From contig MNCI01025274.1 in the NCBI GenBank assembly GCA_015680685.1, forward strand, positions 491,414 to 555,413: DNA of 64,000 nt, in the 5' to 3' direction. The position numbers and the translations under genes are program-made. This document shows, one piece after another, positions 34,950 to 45,789 of the stretch. The number at the start of each line of letters is the position of its first letter. The stretch's first letter is position 1. The DNA is from Gnetum montanum. Lineage: Eukaryota; Streptophyta; Gnetopsida; Gnetales; Gnetaceae. Below the pieces are notes generated by a model. That model was not told where the DNA came from and did not search any database. It saw only the letters and a list, made by a program, of their open reading frames with translations.

Positions 34950-36150
34950 TGACTAGAATGCTAGAGAATGAGATTCCTCTTTTGAGGTATCGCTTCTTAC
35001 ATAGACTTCTTGAATTTCTAAATCTTGGCTCCCTCTCATGAATTTTTTGAAGGGAGTCTTCTCATTTTCCTATTCCTTCCTTTTGACTCTCCATTCTTTC
35101 TTAAACCCGTTGTCTTTTTGAGTTCTCTAATTCTTCCTATGGTCCTGCATAGTTTCCTTCCTTGGTGCATTTTGGTAAGACCAAGGAGTCTTATGGTATG
35201 ACCTGATATTCATATGATAAAATTTTAAATTGCAATTCCATTACTTATGCCAAAACATATTATAGTAATAACATCTCACCTTCCTATAGTGGTTAAAGTG
35301 ATCAAACCTTAGAGTTACTCTTGGTTCGAATGTAGTGCAAGTGGTTACCTCAAGCTTTGAAGTGTTTTCTTGTTTAGATGACGTTGATGTAGATGCTTGT
35401 TCCTATTGACAACATCCTAGACCACTTTTGTCATTTAAAATTCTTCCTTGTTTAGGAACCATTCAAAGGAACTCCTTTTCTTTGACCAGCCTCTCATTTA
35501 CAAGTTTAGCATTTGCTAGTTCTTCCTTAACCTGCTCATTAAACTTTGTGAGTTTTTCATTCTCAGTCCTAAGGTCTAAGATTTCTTTTTTGAGGTCTAA
35601 ACTCTTTATATTTAATGAAGAGATGTATTGATCCTTGATGTTAGTTTTTTATTCATCTTTGTGCAAATATTCTGATACCAAAGTTCATACCTTTCTTTTT
35701 CATTTTCAGATTCATCATCTAAGGTGCTAGAATCATCATCTGTGAGAGCCATAAAAATGAGATGTGAATCTTTTACATCATCCTCCACCTTGGTTTTGTC
35801 TCCATCATCCTAGCTGGTGTAGATATTTTTTGCCTTTTTATCTTCTTGAGTTGATTCCTCTTCATCATCCCAGCTTGTATGAATGTTACTCCTTTTTTCT
35901 TCACTATACTCTTTTTCTTGAAACTTGTAAGCAAATTTGAAAATTTGAAACTTCACATTGCTTACCTCAACTCTTACCTTTGTTACTCAAAATGTTGCTG
36001 ATGAATTGAGTGCATCCATCCAAGATGAATACCAAAACTATGAACCTCATGTACTTAAAGAATTTTTGCATTTGAGTCTTCTAGAATGTAAAGGTGATCC
36101 TATTGAACATTGGTGACTTGATGTATGATCCTCCTTCCATTGTTCGCTTA
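34950..36150 (-). pseudogene. Element C gag and start of pol linker
   Basis: Minus-strand blocks: MEGGSYIKSPMFNRITFTF followed, after a stop, by QMQKFFKYMRF (the F..W..M capsid start of copia gags), a damaged middle, then the acidic linker HLIFMALTDDDSSTLDDESE (about 35730-35760), a Lys/Glu/Leu coiled coil (LDLKKEILDLRTENEKLTKF, about 35540-35600) and ILNDKSGLG (about 35440), a motif just before protease in copia polyproteins. No CCHC knuckle remains. Frames change several times. Confidence 0.65.
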
Positions 36151-36181
36151 TGATCTGTTACACTCAAAACTAGGAGTACTA

Positions 36182-36194
36182 GGCTTCAATACCA
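36182..36194 (-). other. Element C primer-binding site, tRNA-iMet type
   Basis: Minus strand TGGTATTGAAGCC two bases after the 5' LTR end (CAATCCTCA), against TGGTATCAGAGCC for initiator-Met tRNA. It confirms the minus orientation and copia class. Confidence 0.75.
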
Positions 36195-36196
36195 CT

Positions 36197-37331
36197 TGAG
36201 GATTGTAGAACTTAGAAGGGTGGGATGAATAAGTTTCCCAAAACAAAATTAAATAGCTACAAAAATCACAACCAAATTTAACATGGTTCCATAACTTTGG
36301 ATTATTTACACTTAGAGGGTAGATCACTTGCACACCTCCAAAATTTGTTTCTTTGAAATGTGGTTTGAAGGGTACTACACCTTGTAGAAACTCTTAGCTC
36401 CACTATGGAGTGTTTCATCATCACAAAACCACTTAATCCTATGAGGCCCCAACAAGCTTAGAATCTGGTTTTTAGGATCTCACAACCTTTACAAATTGAG
36501 ATTCACTCTAGAGTGATTTGACACTACACAAACACTCAATTTCATAGGATTCAAACAAGATCAATAATAATGCCTTCCTGCAAGAAGCACATCAATACCT
36601 CAAGGTAGTAAGAAAAGAAAAAGAATTTCAAGGATAGAATGTAACTCAATTACAAGTCCTTTTACTTTGAAGCACAATCCATTATTCAACAACCAAACAA
36701 GCGAATGATTCGAGAAATGAAGTACAGAAATGTAATATACAATGATTACTTTGATAGTCACAATTGAGATTCAATTCTTACACTTTTTGCAAGAGAATGA
36801 AGTCTTCTTATAACCTCAAAGTTTCTAAAATCATCTTAGAATTCATGCAATAATATCTAATAGCTACTGGAGATGTCTCCTTGGAGATTAGAACATCTCT
36901 CTAAAAATGACTTTAATTCTTGGAAGATGTCTCTTCTAAGATGGAGACGTCTTTTCTTGAAAGGAGATGTCTTCTATTTTTGGGATATTTCTTCTCTAGG
37001 TGACCTCCATTTTGACCAAGATGTCTTCTACATCTAGGAGCCATCTTCTCCTAATAGGAGACATCCTTTTTTCACTTGAACTTTGATTTCAAAGCTTCCT
37101 CTCAATCACCAAAGCATCTTCTTTTAGCTTGTAGTATTCTTTACTTGTCCATGCTCCCTTGAGTCCTTTTAGTTTCTACTTAGACATCCTTATACTTATC
37201 CATGCTACTGAAGTCTCTCACTTGAATATTTCGTTGTAGTTCTTATCTTGTTGAGTACCTACAAACACACTTCATTCCATAACATTCTATGTTCTTCATT
37301 TTCCTTAAGGTTTTTACATACAAAAAGGTCA
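36197..37331 (-). repeat. Element C 5' LTR
   Basis: From TGAGGATTGTAGAAC to CAAAAAGGTCA on the plus strand, matching the 3' LTR with scattered substitutions. The motif cluster lies at 36865-37080. No clear TATA box was identified. Confidence 0.9.
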
Positions 37332-38431
37332 ATGTTATCTACGATAGGATAGAGGAACCCTATCTGTAACAACTTTTCAAATTCCTATTTTATAACTTCC
37401 TTGAGTTTTGGATTTAGTCTTCATTCTTGTTGGTGGCATGATTTAATAGCTGGATCAATCTAGATGTGATATTTATGTGTGAATTAATGCTAGTGATCTC
37501 ATCATAGGACCATGAGAATCTAGTTGGTCATTTGTTTATCACTTTCAATAGCTTTTTCTTCTATTCCTTATCAAAATTGGCATTTATAATTACCAATGTT
37601 TTGTTACAAAGGAAAGAATATTCAAGTGAATCCAATAGGGCTTTTAGTTTTGGTGGTTCTAGTTCATATTTTTCTAGTATCTCTAACTTGCCCCATTTAG
37701 TATCATCATCTTGTTGATATTTTGTGTAGGGACGTTATCTTTGTATCTTCTCTATTTTATCAATCCTTTCAATGTAGGAACTCGTAATTTTATCAATTGG
37801 TTCCATGCATATGTTATTCTTCTTCATTCATTAGCCACTAGATGTCTTCTTGTCTAGTGGTTGCTACATATAGACATTGTTGTACACACATATCTTTAAC
37901 ATATTTGTTACATGTTGGGATGATATCTTGTCTTATAGTTCAAACTTTCTGCATGTAATTGCATCCATTATCACTTTATGTGATATATGAAACTTTGCAT
38001 ATTTGAATAATTTTAGCTTCATCCTCCTTCGAGATTGTAAAGGATAAGTCCCTAATTCCAAGTTTAACATGTACAATGCTAAGCCATGATCTTCCCATGA
38101 TTATAGGAACTTTGCCTTTATTCCTTTCCACATGAATAACTAGAAAATCAACAAGATAAGACTAGCCACTTATGGTAGTTATCACATCTTCCACTTATTC
38201 TAGTGAAACAATAATAGATTGGTTGGCCAACTTTAGTAAGATGTTACACTTCTTTAATGGAGGTAAATTCCAGGCCTTGTACATGTCTTGAAAAATGAGA
38301 TTTACTTCCAATGGCTTATGTCCTACTATTTGGAGATAGATTAAAGAACATCCTGGATCTATGCTCTTCTTGAAAAGTGCTCTTGCTTTTATCTAGTGTG
38401 TTATCATTTGTGTAAGTATGTTAGTTGTTAG
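37332..38431 (-). pseudogene. Element B protease and RT N-terminal part
   Basis: Minus-strand reading: PLEVNLIFQDMYKAWNLPPL (about 38310-38250; the catalytic Asp-Ser-Gly is deleted just before), LVIHVERNKGK and PIIMGRSWLS (about 38130-38070, second protease loop), then a connector and, near 37400-37340, KLKEVIK*EFEKLLQIGFLY, the start of the RT fingers. Left end cut by element C, right end by element D (target copy GTTAG at 38427-38431). Confidence 0.75.
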
Positions 38432-39083
38432 TGTTGGAAAAATGAAGAAAAATACATTAACTTTTGTATTTCCTTTTATGTTGCATTTGATGTGGGGATG
38501 TGTTTTATCCCACATGTATTAGGATTGGGGTTTAGTCCTCATGTTTCCTCATAAATAGGAGGCTTGGTGTTTTCCCACATGTATTAGAATTGAGGCTTGG
38601 TCCTCATTTTTCTTCATAAATAGAAGGCTTGGGGTAGCCTTTAGTATGTGCTTTGAGGTGAAAGCATTGTATCAAGGTTTTACCTTAGAGACGTGAGTCT
38701 TGTTGGTGTTGATCTAAGATCTGTTGGAATAATAGATTGGGTGTTTGGAAAAGTTACAAGGACAGCTTCTAACCTGAAGATTTAAGAAGAATAGACAGTA
38801 GATCAGTATTGTTGTGGAAGTAGGGTAAAAAGGGCCCGAACCACATAACTCTTTGCGTTCTTGTGCTATTTTTACTGTTTTCATTCTGCTTTCATTTTGT
38901 TATTACAACAAATGTTTGCTAGAATTTAGAACATTTTGAGAGTGATTTATAGTGTTTCTTGACCTGCTACAGTGCAATATTTTTCTTTTAATGATTTATT
39001 TAGATGTATAGGGTTTTAATAATTTCTCTAGAGCATTTGTAGTGTGTTTTCAAATCTAATTATTTTTAGATCTGATTATAACA
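38432..39083 (+). repeat. Element D 5' LTR with duplicated core promoter
   Basis: Within it a ~65-bp unit containing CCCACATGTATTAGGATTG and the TATA box CATAAATAGGAGGC is tandemly repeated (TATA at about 38550 and 38616). Both LTRs share the duplication, so it predates insertion. Confidence 0.9.
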
Positions 39084-39084
39084 A

Positions 39085-39098
39085 CTAGTATCAAAGCT
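39085..39098 (+). other. Element D primer-binding site
   Basis: CTAGTATCAAAGC, one base after the LTR, against TGGTATCAGAGC for initiator-Met tRNA, with G-to-A-type decay. Confidence 0.7.
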
Positions 39099-39109
39099 AG
39101 ATTTAAAGA

Positions 39110-39931
39110 GATGGAGAGGTTGCAAACAATGGAAAGATTGGTAGGAAGGAACTAGAACTTTTGGAGCATTTTGATGAAGGCTATTTTAGCACAAAAGAAA
39201 TGCCAAAAGGCCCTAGAACCCTCTCAGCCAACAAGAATGTCAAATGCTGATTGGAGGAAAATTAAGACTAGAGCATTATCTTTCATTCATCCAACCCTAA
39301 GCAATGGGATTTTGGCCTCAATCAAACCTAATATGGATCCACATGATCTGTGGAAAACATTGAAGAATAGGTTTGACAAAGTATCAAGTTTGAATACCTT
39401 TCACATTTATCAGAAAGTTTTTAGATGCAAGAAGAGATTTGATGTGTCTTTTCAAGATCATTTGGATGAGATGATGGGAAATCTGAATAAGTTGGAGGAA
39501 TATAAAATTGTTATTCTAGATTTAGTTAAATCCTATGCTTTGTTAGATTCCTTACCTGATTCCTAGTCTATAATTGCGACATCTATTACTACTTCTATGA
39601 GTGTTTCATCTATGACATTTGAACAGGTTGTGTCTACCCTTTAGGATTCAGAAGGAAGAGTAGATAAGTCTTCTAGATCTGGAAATGTTCATGTAGCAGA
39701 GGAAAGAGGTAGAAGTAGGAGACATTTCCCAAGTAGGGGGAGAAGCACAAACAAAGGAGTATCACATGGCAGAACTCAAACACAAGAGTGTTGGTACTGC
39801 AAGAACAAAGGTCATGTGAAGGAGGATTGCTTTGCATGGAAAGCACATAAAAATAAAGAAAAGGAGAAGAAGTCAAAAGAAGGAACATCAAAGGTACATG
39901 TAGCTAATGAAAACATTAGTTTTTTGATTTA
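39110..39931 (+). pseudogene. Element D gag with CCHC zinc knuckle
   Basis: ATG at 39110; a stop after 14 codons; then an open capsid region (39171-39566) with MSNADWRKIKTRALSFIHPT, LWKTLKNRFDKVSS and FQDHLDEMMGNLNKL, typical of copia gag (UBN2-type domain). After one stop and a basic stretch comes CWYCKNKGHVKEDC (39788-39829), a normal CX2CX4HX4C nucleic-acid-binding knuckle. Gag packages the element RNA. It ends in a stop at about 39930. Confidence 0.85.
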
Positions 39932-39962
39932 AGAACAATGTACAATGTACAATAGTGAGATC

Positions 39963-40287
39963 TAGTTGATTGACTCAGGTGCCTCCTTTCATATTTGTCC
40001 AGATAAGTCTTGTTTTGCATCTTATCATAAAGTTGAATCTAGTTTTGTATATGCTACTAATGGAAAAGCTTTAAAAGTTCTTGGAATTGGAAGTATAAGT
40101 CTACAACAAGCAAGGATGCCAAAGGTAACAATAGATAACGTTAGACATGTTCTTGAAGTTACAAAGAAGTTGATTTCAGTTCCACAGCTCGATGATTTAG
40201 GTTTGAATTTTAGTAGTGGAGGTGGACATTGGAGGATTTCCAAGNTTGAATTTTAGTAGTAGAGGTGGACATTGGAGGATTTCCAAG
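39963..40287 (+). pseudogene. Element D protease
   Basis: LIDSGASFHICPDKSCFASY (from about 39966) has the intact Asp-Ser-Gly active site. It continues through VYATNGKALKVLGIGSISL and VLEVTKKLISVPQLDDLGLN to a region where the assembly has a single N (40245) between two copies of the same 42 bases, which disturbs the frame artificially. Confidence 0.8.
40203..40287. other. Single-N assembly joint with duplicated 42 bp
   Basis: Bases 40203-40244 and 40246-40287 match except one base, and a lone N separates them. This looks like two contig ends that overlap but were not merged. Removing one copy and the N deletes 43 bases. Confidence 0.75.
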
Positions 40288-40329
40288 GTAATCATGACCA
40301 TTCAGAAAGGAAGAAGGAGGGAAGCTTAT

Positions 40330-41397
40330 ATACATTGATGGAAGATTCATGCAACTCTATTGCAATAGTTTTTGATACAGAAAATTCTGAAGTGTGGCAT
40401 AGACGTCTTGGACACATTGGCTAGTTAAGCTTAAAGGTACTTCAAAATTAGACTCTCATTCCTGTATTTTCTTATGCTCAAACTGATTGCAAAGACTGTT
40501 TAGTTGAAAAACCTAGGAGAGTAAACTTTAATAGGAATTTGGATAGCAGAAAGAAAAATAAGTTATGATTGGTTTATTTTGATGTTTGTGGTCCTATGAC
40601 TCCCATTTCTCTTGGTGGATCTATTCATTTTGTGACTTTCATAGATGATTGTACAAGGAAGGTTTGGGTTTATATGCTAAAATCAAAAGATGAAGTGTTT
40701 TTAGTTTTCAAAACATTTGTTGCAAGAGTAGAAAATGAAACAGGTCTGAAAATAAAATGTTTGCAAATTGATAATGGTGGGAGTACACTTCTAAAGTATT
40801 TGATAATTTTTGCAACATCAAAGGAATTAGGCACATTTGTACCCCTCCTAGTACACCACAGGAAAGTGGAGTTGCTGAAAGATGCAACAGAACATTGCTG
40901 GATCATGCTAGAACAATGGTTTAGGTGCAGGTCTACCTAAGACATTTTGGGTAGAGGCAGTTATGATTGCTGCATATTTGGTGAACAGGTCTCCACATTA
41001 TTCAATTGATAATGCTATTCCAAAAGTTGTTTGGAAAGGTAAAAATGTTTCATACAGTCATTTAAGAGTTTTTGGATGTGAGGCATTTATGCATATTCCA
41101 AAGGAAAACAAAACTAAGTTGGAGGACAGGGCTAAAAGTTACATATTTGTTGGATATGGAGAAGATGAGTTAGGATTTAGACTTTGGGATCCTAAATTGA
41201 AACGTGTAGTGAGATTAAGGGATGTTAAATTCAGAGAAAATGTGATGCTTAGTGAACTACAAAAGAAAGAAAAGGACAGAAATGGCTCAGAAGGCATAAG
41301 GACTCCTTTTAGCATGACTAAAGAAATTGAAAATGATGAAATTCATGGATTTTCTAGATCTGGAAACTTTGGACAACATGCTGAAAGTACATGGTAG
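40330..41397 (+). pseudogene. Element D integrase
   Basis: The zinc-binding head shows VWHRRLGHIG and CKDC with H-H-C-C spacing. The core keeps Asp in YFDVCGPM (about 40580), Asp in LQIDNGG (about 40770) and Glu in PQESGVAERCN, but the last is reached only after a 1-base frameshift near 40790; a second shift follows TMV near 40920. The C-terminal part (40963-41397) is open: IAAYLVNRSPHYSIDNAIP and LRVFGCEAFMHIP, RAKSYIFVGYGEDELGFRLW. It is a standard copia integrase, inactive as found. Confidence 0.88.
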
Positions 41398-41469
41398 CAA
41401 GCTGAGAACTTAGGACAGCAAGGAGAAAATGCATGACAACAAGAAAATGAGATAGAAGATGATGAAAAA

Positions 41470-42408
41470 CAAGCTACAAATGTGTCTCATTAGGTTAGAA
41501 GGTCAACCAGAACTACCAAACCTCATGACAGGTACTCTCCCTCATTGAATTATGTACTTTACAACAATAGTGGTGAACCAAAAATAGTGAAGGAAGCCAT
41601 GACATGTGTTGATGCCATAAAGTGAAAGGAAGCTATGAATGCTGAATGGGAATCACTCCAACAGAACAAAACATGGGAGCTAGTTCAGTCGCCAAAAGGA
41701 AGAAAACCCTTGGAATGCAAGTGGCTATATAGAATTAAATCAGAGGCAAATGGGAAAAAATGTTTCAAGGCTAGGTTGGTGGTGAAAGCCTATGCACAAA
41801 AACCAGGTATTGACTTTCAAGAAATTTTTTCTCCAGTAGTAAAGCACTCTTATATATGTTTAGTGCTATCATTGGTGGCTTTCATGGACTTAGAGTTGGA
41901 ACAACTTGATATAAAAATAGCATTCCTCCATGGAGATTTGGAGAAGGAAATTTACATGAAATAGCCAGAATGGTATAAAGAACAGCAAGGTTCAAGTCTA
42001 GTTTGTAAACTGAAAAAGAGTTTATATGGTTTGAAACAAGCCCCTAAGTAGTGGTATAAAAGGTTTGATACTTTCATGAAGAAGCTATCTTATCATAAAA
42101 ACAACCCAGACCATTGTGTGTACTTTCATGGAGATGTTTCAAGTAAATTTACAATTTTTTTGTTGTATGTTGATGATATGCTAATTGCTGGAAATGATAT
42201 AGCAAAGATAAAATGTTTAAAATTGGAAATGGGCAAAGAATTTGCTATGAAGGATTTGGGACAAGCAAAGAAAATTCTTGGTATGAATATTTACAAGGAT
42301 AGAAAAAGAAAGAAGCTGTGGTTGAGTCAGGAAAATTACATTAGAAAGGTTCTAAAGCGTTTCAACATGGAGGATGCAAAACCTGTAAGTACAACTTTTT
42401 CAGCATAA
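41470..42408 (+). pseudogene. Element D reverse transcriptase
   Basis: Copia RT: the open part 41635-41964 holds MNAEWESLQQNKTWELV, KCKWLYRIK-like CKWLYRIKSEANG, FKARLVVKAYAQKPGIDFQE and LDIKIAFLHGDLEKEIYMK, then a stop. SLYGLKQAPK is followed by a TAG where Trp or Gln is expected. 42076-42408 holds the active site LLYVDDMLIAGND (YVDD, 42166-42177), MKDLGQAKKILGMNIY and LSQENYIRKVLKRFNM. Only a few point mutations break it. Confidence 0.92.
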
Positions 42409-43045
42409 TTTAATATATCAAAGAAGGATTGTCCAAAGTCAAAAAAAGATTTTGAAAAGGTTAAAAATATCTCATATACTTCTGCTGTTGGGTCATTGAT
42501 GGATGTCATGGTTTGTACACGTCTTGATATTGCTTATGTCATTGGAGTAGTTAGTAGATTTATGACCAACTATGGGTGGAATCATTTAGCTGTCAAATGG
42601 ATTTTAAAATAGTTAAAGGGCACAAAAGCACATTGCTTATGTTTTGGAGATGCTAATCTACACATTGAAGGTTTTGTAGATGCAAACTTTGTTGTTAATC
42701 ATGATACAAGACGATCTTCTTCAGGGTACACATTTATTTTTGGTGGTGCAGTAGTGAGTTGGTTGTCACGTCTACAACCACTAGTATCTTGCATTAAAAT
42801 AACAAAGGTATGCTATGTTTTGTGATAGTTTGAGTGCAATCCATCTTGCAAAGAATTCTACCTTTCATGCCAGGACAAAACATATAGATGTCTGATTCCA
42901 CTTCATAAGAGAAATCATAGAGGATGGCTTGGTGCATGTTCAAAAAGTCCATACAAAGCTCAACATTGTTGATGCTTTAACAAAACCAGTGATAGCTAAA
43001 AAACAAATTTTCTATAGGAAGAAGCTTGGGATAACTGAAGCTTAA
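42409..43045 (+). pseudogene. Element D RNase H
   Basis: Reads SYTSAVGSLMDVMVCTRLDIAY, split by mutations (typical LMYAM is LMDVM), then FVDANFVVNHDTRRSSSGYTF. The stretch that should carry the STAEAEYMA-type catalytic Glu is deleted near 42790. TKHIDV (about 42880) and IVDALTKPV follow in another frame, and the frame ends GITEA-stop at 43045. Confidence 0.8.
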
Positions 43046-43087
43046 TCAAAAGTGCACATCTCTTAAAGGCTGGTTGGATTTTTCTTC

Positions 43088-43098
43088 AAGGGGGAGTT
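43088..43098 (+). other. Element D polypurine tract
   Basis: CAAGGGGGAGT directly before the 3' LTR (TGTTGG at 43099), a textbook copia priming site. Confidence 0.85.
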
Positions 43099-43752
43099 TG
43101 TTGGAAAAATGAAGAAAAATACATTAATTGTTGTATTTCCTTTTATGTTGCATTTTATGTGGGGATTTGTTTTATCCCACATGTATTAGGATTGGGGTTT
43201 GGTCCCCATGTTTCCTCATAAATAGGAGGCTTGGTGTTTTATCCCACATGTATTAGGATTGAGGTTTGGTCCTCATATTTCTTCATAAATAGAAGCCTTA
43301 GGATAGCCTTTAGTGTGTGCTTTGAGGTAAAAGCATTGTATCAAGGTTTTACCTTGGAGATGTGAGTCTTGTTGGTGTTGATCTGAGATATGTTGGAATA
43401 ACAAATTGGGTGTTTGGAAAAGTTACAAGGATGGCTTGTGTCCTGAAGATTTGAGAAGAATAGAAGGCATATTAGCATTATTGTGGAAGTAGGGTAAAAA
43501 GAGCTTGAACCACATAACTCTATGTGTTCTTGTGCTATTTTTACTATTTTCATTCTGCTTTCATTTTGTTATCACAGCAAATGTTTGCTAGAGTTTAGAA
43601 CATTTTGAGAGTGATTTATAGTGTTTCTTGACTTACTACAGCGCAATATTTTGCCTCTAATGATTTATTCAAATCTGTAGGATTCTAATAATTTCTCTAG
43701 AGCATTTGTAGTGTGTTTTTAGATCTAATTGTTTTCAGATTTGATTATAACA
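43099..43752 (+). repeat. Element D 3' LTR
   Basis: TGTTGG to ATAACA, followed by target copy GTTAG (43753-43757). It carries the same duplicated TATA unit (CACATGTATTAGG at 43178 and 43245). Confidence 0.95.
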
Positions 43753-43757
43753 GTTAG

Positions 43758-44325
43758 GTCCTTTTCTATTGAAATTGGAACCATACTTTTATTTTAAGGA
43801 CTTTGTATAGAAGAAGTAGGAGTATGTGAAGTTCCCATCCTTTAGAATTTTTTTGGACTTATCCTAAAGAAGGAACATTTCCTAGATCTTGGTTCACTTA
43901 TATTAGTAATGTCCTTGTGTGTTGTGACTATCCTAGTAGCACTCTTCTCCTATGGTTGTGTTGGTAGTTTCCCATGCATGACCAATGTTGGTATTAATGG
44001 TAGAGGATTTAGAGCTTAATAAGATGAACTCACTACTAGTTAAGATATGTAAGGATATGACTCCATGCATGAGGTCATATACCTATGGTTTTCTGCAAGA
44101 TAGTAGGGATAAGAAGCATGAATATGAGTATTTCTATAAGATATGGGATACTGTACATAGTATCTATAAGGATATGGTTGTTGAAATGGATATTGTTGCC
44201 TTGAGGATGACATTTTCCATGGCTATGGTTATTTCCATTACTATTGGTATTGTTCCTATAGTTGAGGATAAGCCCTACTTGGATAATACAATTATTTCCA
44301 TTTTAGGTATCTTTTAGTACTATAA
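43758..44325 (-). pseudogene. Element B gag-protease linker
   Basis: Minus-strand reading SSSRQQYPFQQPYPYRYYVQ (about 44220-44150) and further Tyr/Pro/His-rich sequence match the linker of F (YPYRQRDPYRYY). YYPSRAYPQL near 44270 matches YYPSGTS of G. It continues the order of B beyond element D. The open plus-strand frame over this DNA is only its mirror. Confidence 0.65.
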
Positions 44326-44677
44326 AGGCTTACATCCCAAATTCTTCATTTTAGGAAACTTTTACAACTATAAGTTAAACCTTGTATAGTAACATGAATT
44401 AAAATACATAACATGAAATATAAAATGAAAAATAGGAAGTGAGACATGAGAAAGATGGAAAATGAGCTTCCATCCATACTACAATATCATAAGATGTGCC
44501 AATATGAATATCCTAAGCGATGTTGTTCTATTATGGCTCACTTACTAGAGTCTAGGACATACATACTTAATTTAAAATTTGTCAAAAAGAAAATGCCTAG
44601 ATGGTTATCTTACCCATAGATTAATTATAGACAATCCTCTCAATAATCATATTATTCAAGTTGGGCTTATCCTTAAT
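44326..44677 (+). pseudogene. Gypsy gag knuckle and linker fragment in opposite orientation
   Basis: Here the plus strand reads MENELPSILQYHKMCQYEYP, then PKRCC, then KKKMPRWLSYP and YYSSWAYP: the gag zinc-knuckle region and linker seen on the minus strand in F and G. The orientation therefore flips near 44330, either by a local inverted duplication or because another plus-strand gypsy copy starts here. It is cut at 44677 by the LTR of element G. Confidence 0.6.
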
Positions 44678-45789
44678 TGATGAGAAGCAGGTACCTCCTA
44701 TGCCCAACCGTATGAATAACAAATGTTCACGTGCAATCCAGTCAAATTTCATGGATAAAACTAGTGTGGTATCAAGATTGTTAAGCATTGATCAGAGGTT
44801 GTTGTCTTCCCACTTAGACTAGTGCTAGCTTTATCATGTATGGTTTAGTCTAAAGTGAGGAATATGATTATTGATGTTGTGCATCCCTTAAACTAACTGA
44901 ATAATCATGTACAAATTAATTATTTAAACTAATTAATAACAAGAAGATAAATCCTAAACTATCCTAAGGATGATGAGTGTCCATTCCCAACTTGCCATAC
45001 ACATCGTGAACTCATGTATCCACTACTAGGATTACCAAGTGTTATGCTACTAAGCAAACCAAACAATAATGCTGATGGGATTACCAAGCAAATACATATT
45101 TATGCTTGAAACTAGTCACATTCATCCCACCAATTGATTAACATGCATGGAAATGTAAATATTAACTAAATACATCAAAAGAAAATTTCATTAAAATTAA
45201 ATCTATTCTAAGTGAAAGTGCTATAATAAATATGAATCAATCTCAATCTTATTACTATTCATGAAATGTGTCCAAGTACAATGCCACTTGAATAAGATGT
45301 CATATAGATAACTCAAATTCACACTGCAAATACTCATTAGCTATGTGTTAAGATTACAAAAACAAACTACAAGAGTCTAGCGACACTACTAACCAAATGA
45401 CACCAAATATGTAGTGGATGCTCACATAGTTATAGGAAAATATAGGCATTACATTGATGGAGATGTGTTAACACATTTACTTGCATCGATAGGGATGCAT
45501 TAATGATGATGTGTTGATGGGAACGTGTTGATATGGCTCTATCAAAAAGGATGCATCAGTGTAGCTAAGTTATAGTAGATGAAATATTGTGTCTATGATA
45601 TAGCAGATGTAATATAGCATCTATGATTTAGCAGCCAACTAAGATGCACTGATAGGGATGCTACAATGTAAATGCAATGTAGCATGTACGATATAACATC
45701 AACAATATCTTAGCCAACTAATACACTTAACAAAATGATGCTTCATGATGTACCCATGACTCAGCTACCTAACATATCAAGTCTCATGA
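44678..45789 (-). repeat. Element G 3' LTR
   Basis: Plus-strand start TGATGAGA, end GTCTCATGA. It contains TTGTTGTCTTCCCACTTAGA (about 44801), the conserved ACTACTAGGATTACCAAGTG word (45023-45041) and a second GATGGGATTACCAAG. It resembles the LTR at 63239 far more than the LTR of B at 10357, so it belongs to G. Confidence 0.8.

Larger units (their letters stand above)
32095..37331 (-). mobile_element. Element C: gag-only Ty1/copia retrotransposon
   Basis: Two ~1.12 kb LTRs (32095-33208, 36197-37331) flank only 2988 bases. On the minus strand there is a tRNA-iMet-type primer site after the 5' LTR, a decayed gag, about 1.7 kb without coding signal and a classical AAAAAGGGGGAGATTAT polypurine tract before the 3' LTR. 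No protease, integrase, RT or RNase H is recognisable, so it was a non-autonomous, gag-bearing element or later lost pol by deletion. The flanking five bases, AACAT and AATAA on the minus strand, are a plausible diverged target duplication; the host RT frame resumes cleanly. Confidence 0.85.
38432..43752 (+). mobile_element. Element D: full-length Ty1/copia retrotransposon
   Basis: LTRs 38432-39083 and 43099-43752, target duplication GTTAG at 38427-38431 and 43753-43757, iMet-type primer site, gag, protease, integrase, RT, RNase H and a CAAGGGGGAG polypurine tract: the copia order. It lies in the protease region of element B. The LTRs begin TGTTGG and end ATAACA, and differ at roughly one base in twelve by eye. 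Frames are interrupted by about a dozen stops and shifts, so it is inactive, but it is the most readable pol in the window. Confidence 0.95.
10357..44325 (-). mobile_element. Element B: old Ty3/gypsy (Athila/Tat-like) retrotransposon, split by insertions A, C and D
   Basis: Read on the minus strand, pieces of one element follow in order: gag-protease linker (44325-43758), protease and first RT part (38431-37332), RT middle (32094-31936), RT end, RNase H and integrase (18832-16500), spacer, a third ORF (14275-11462) and the 3' LTR (11240-10357). The pieces join in frame-like fashion across A (18833-31930), C (32095-37331) and D (38432-43752), so all three insertions are younger than B. Most of gag and the 5' LTR are not in the window. 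The element lies with its 3' end to the left. It is heavily mutated and cannot be active. Confidence 0.85.

Noticed and set aside
43985-44317. Plus-strand open frame of 110 codons
   Set aside because: It is the mirror of the Pro/Tyr-rich linker of element B on the minus strand; the minus reading matches F and G, the plus reading matches nothing.
44678-45789. LTR first taken as the 5' LTR of element B
   Set aside because: It is much closer to the LTR at 63239 than to the B LTR at 10357, and it has G sequence on its right, so it is the 3' LTR of G.
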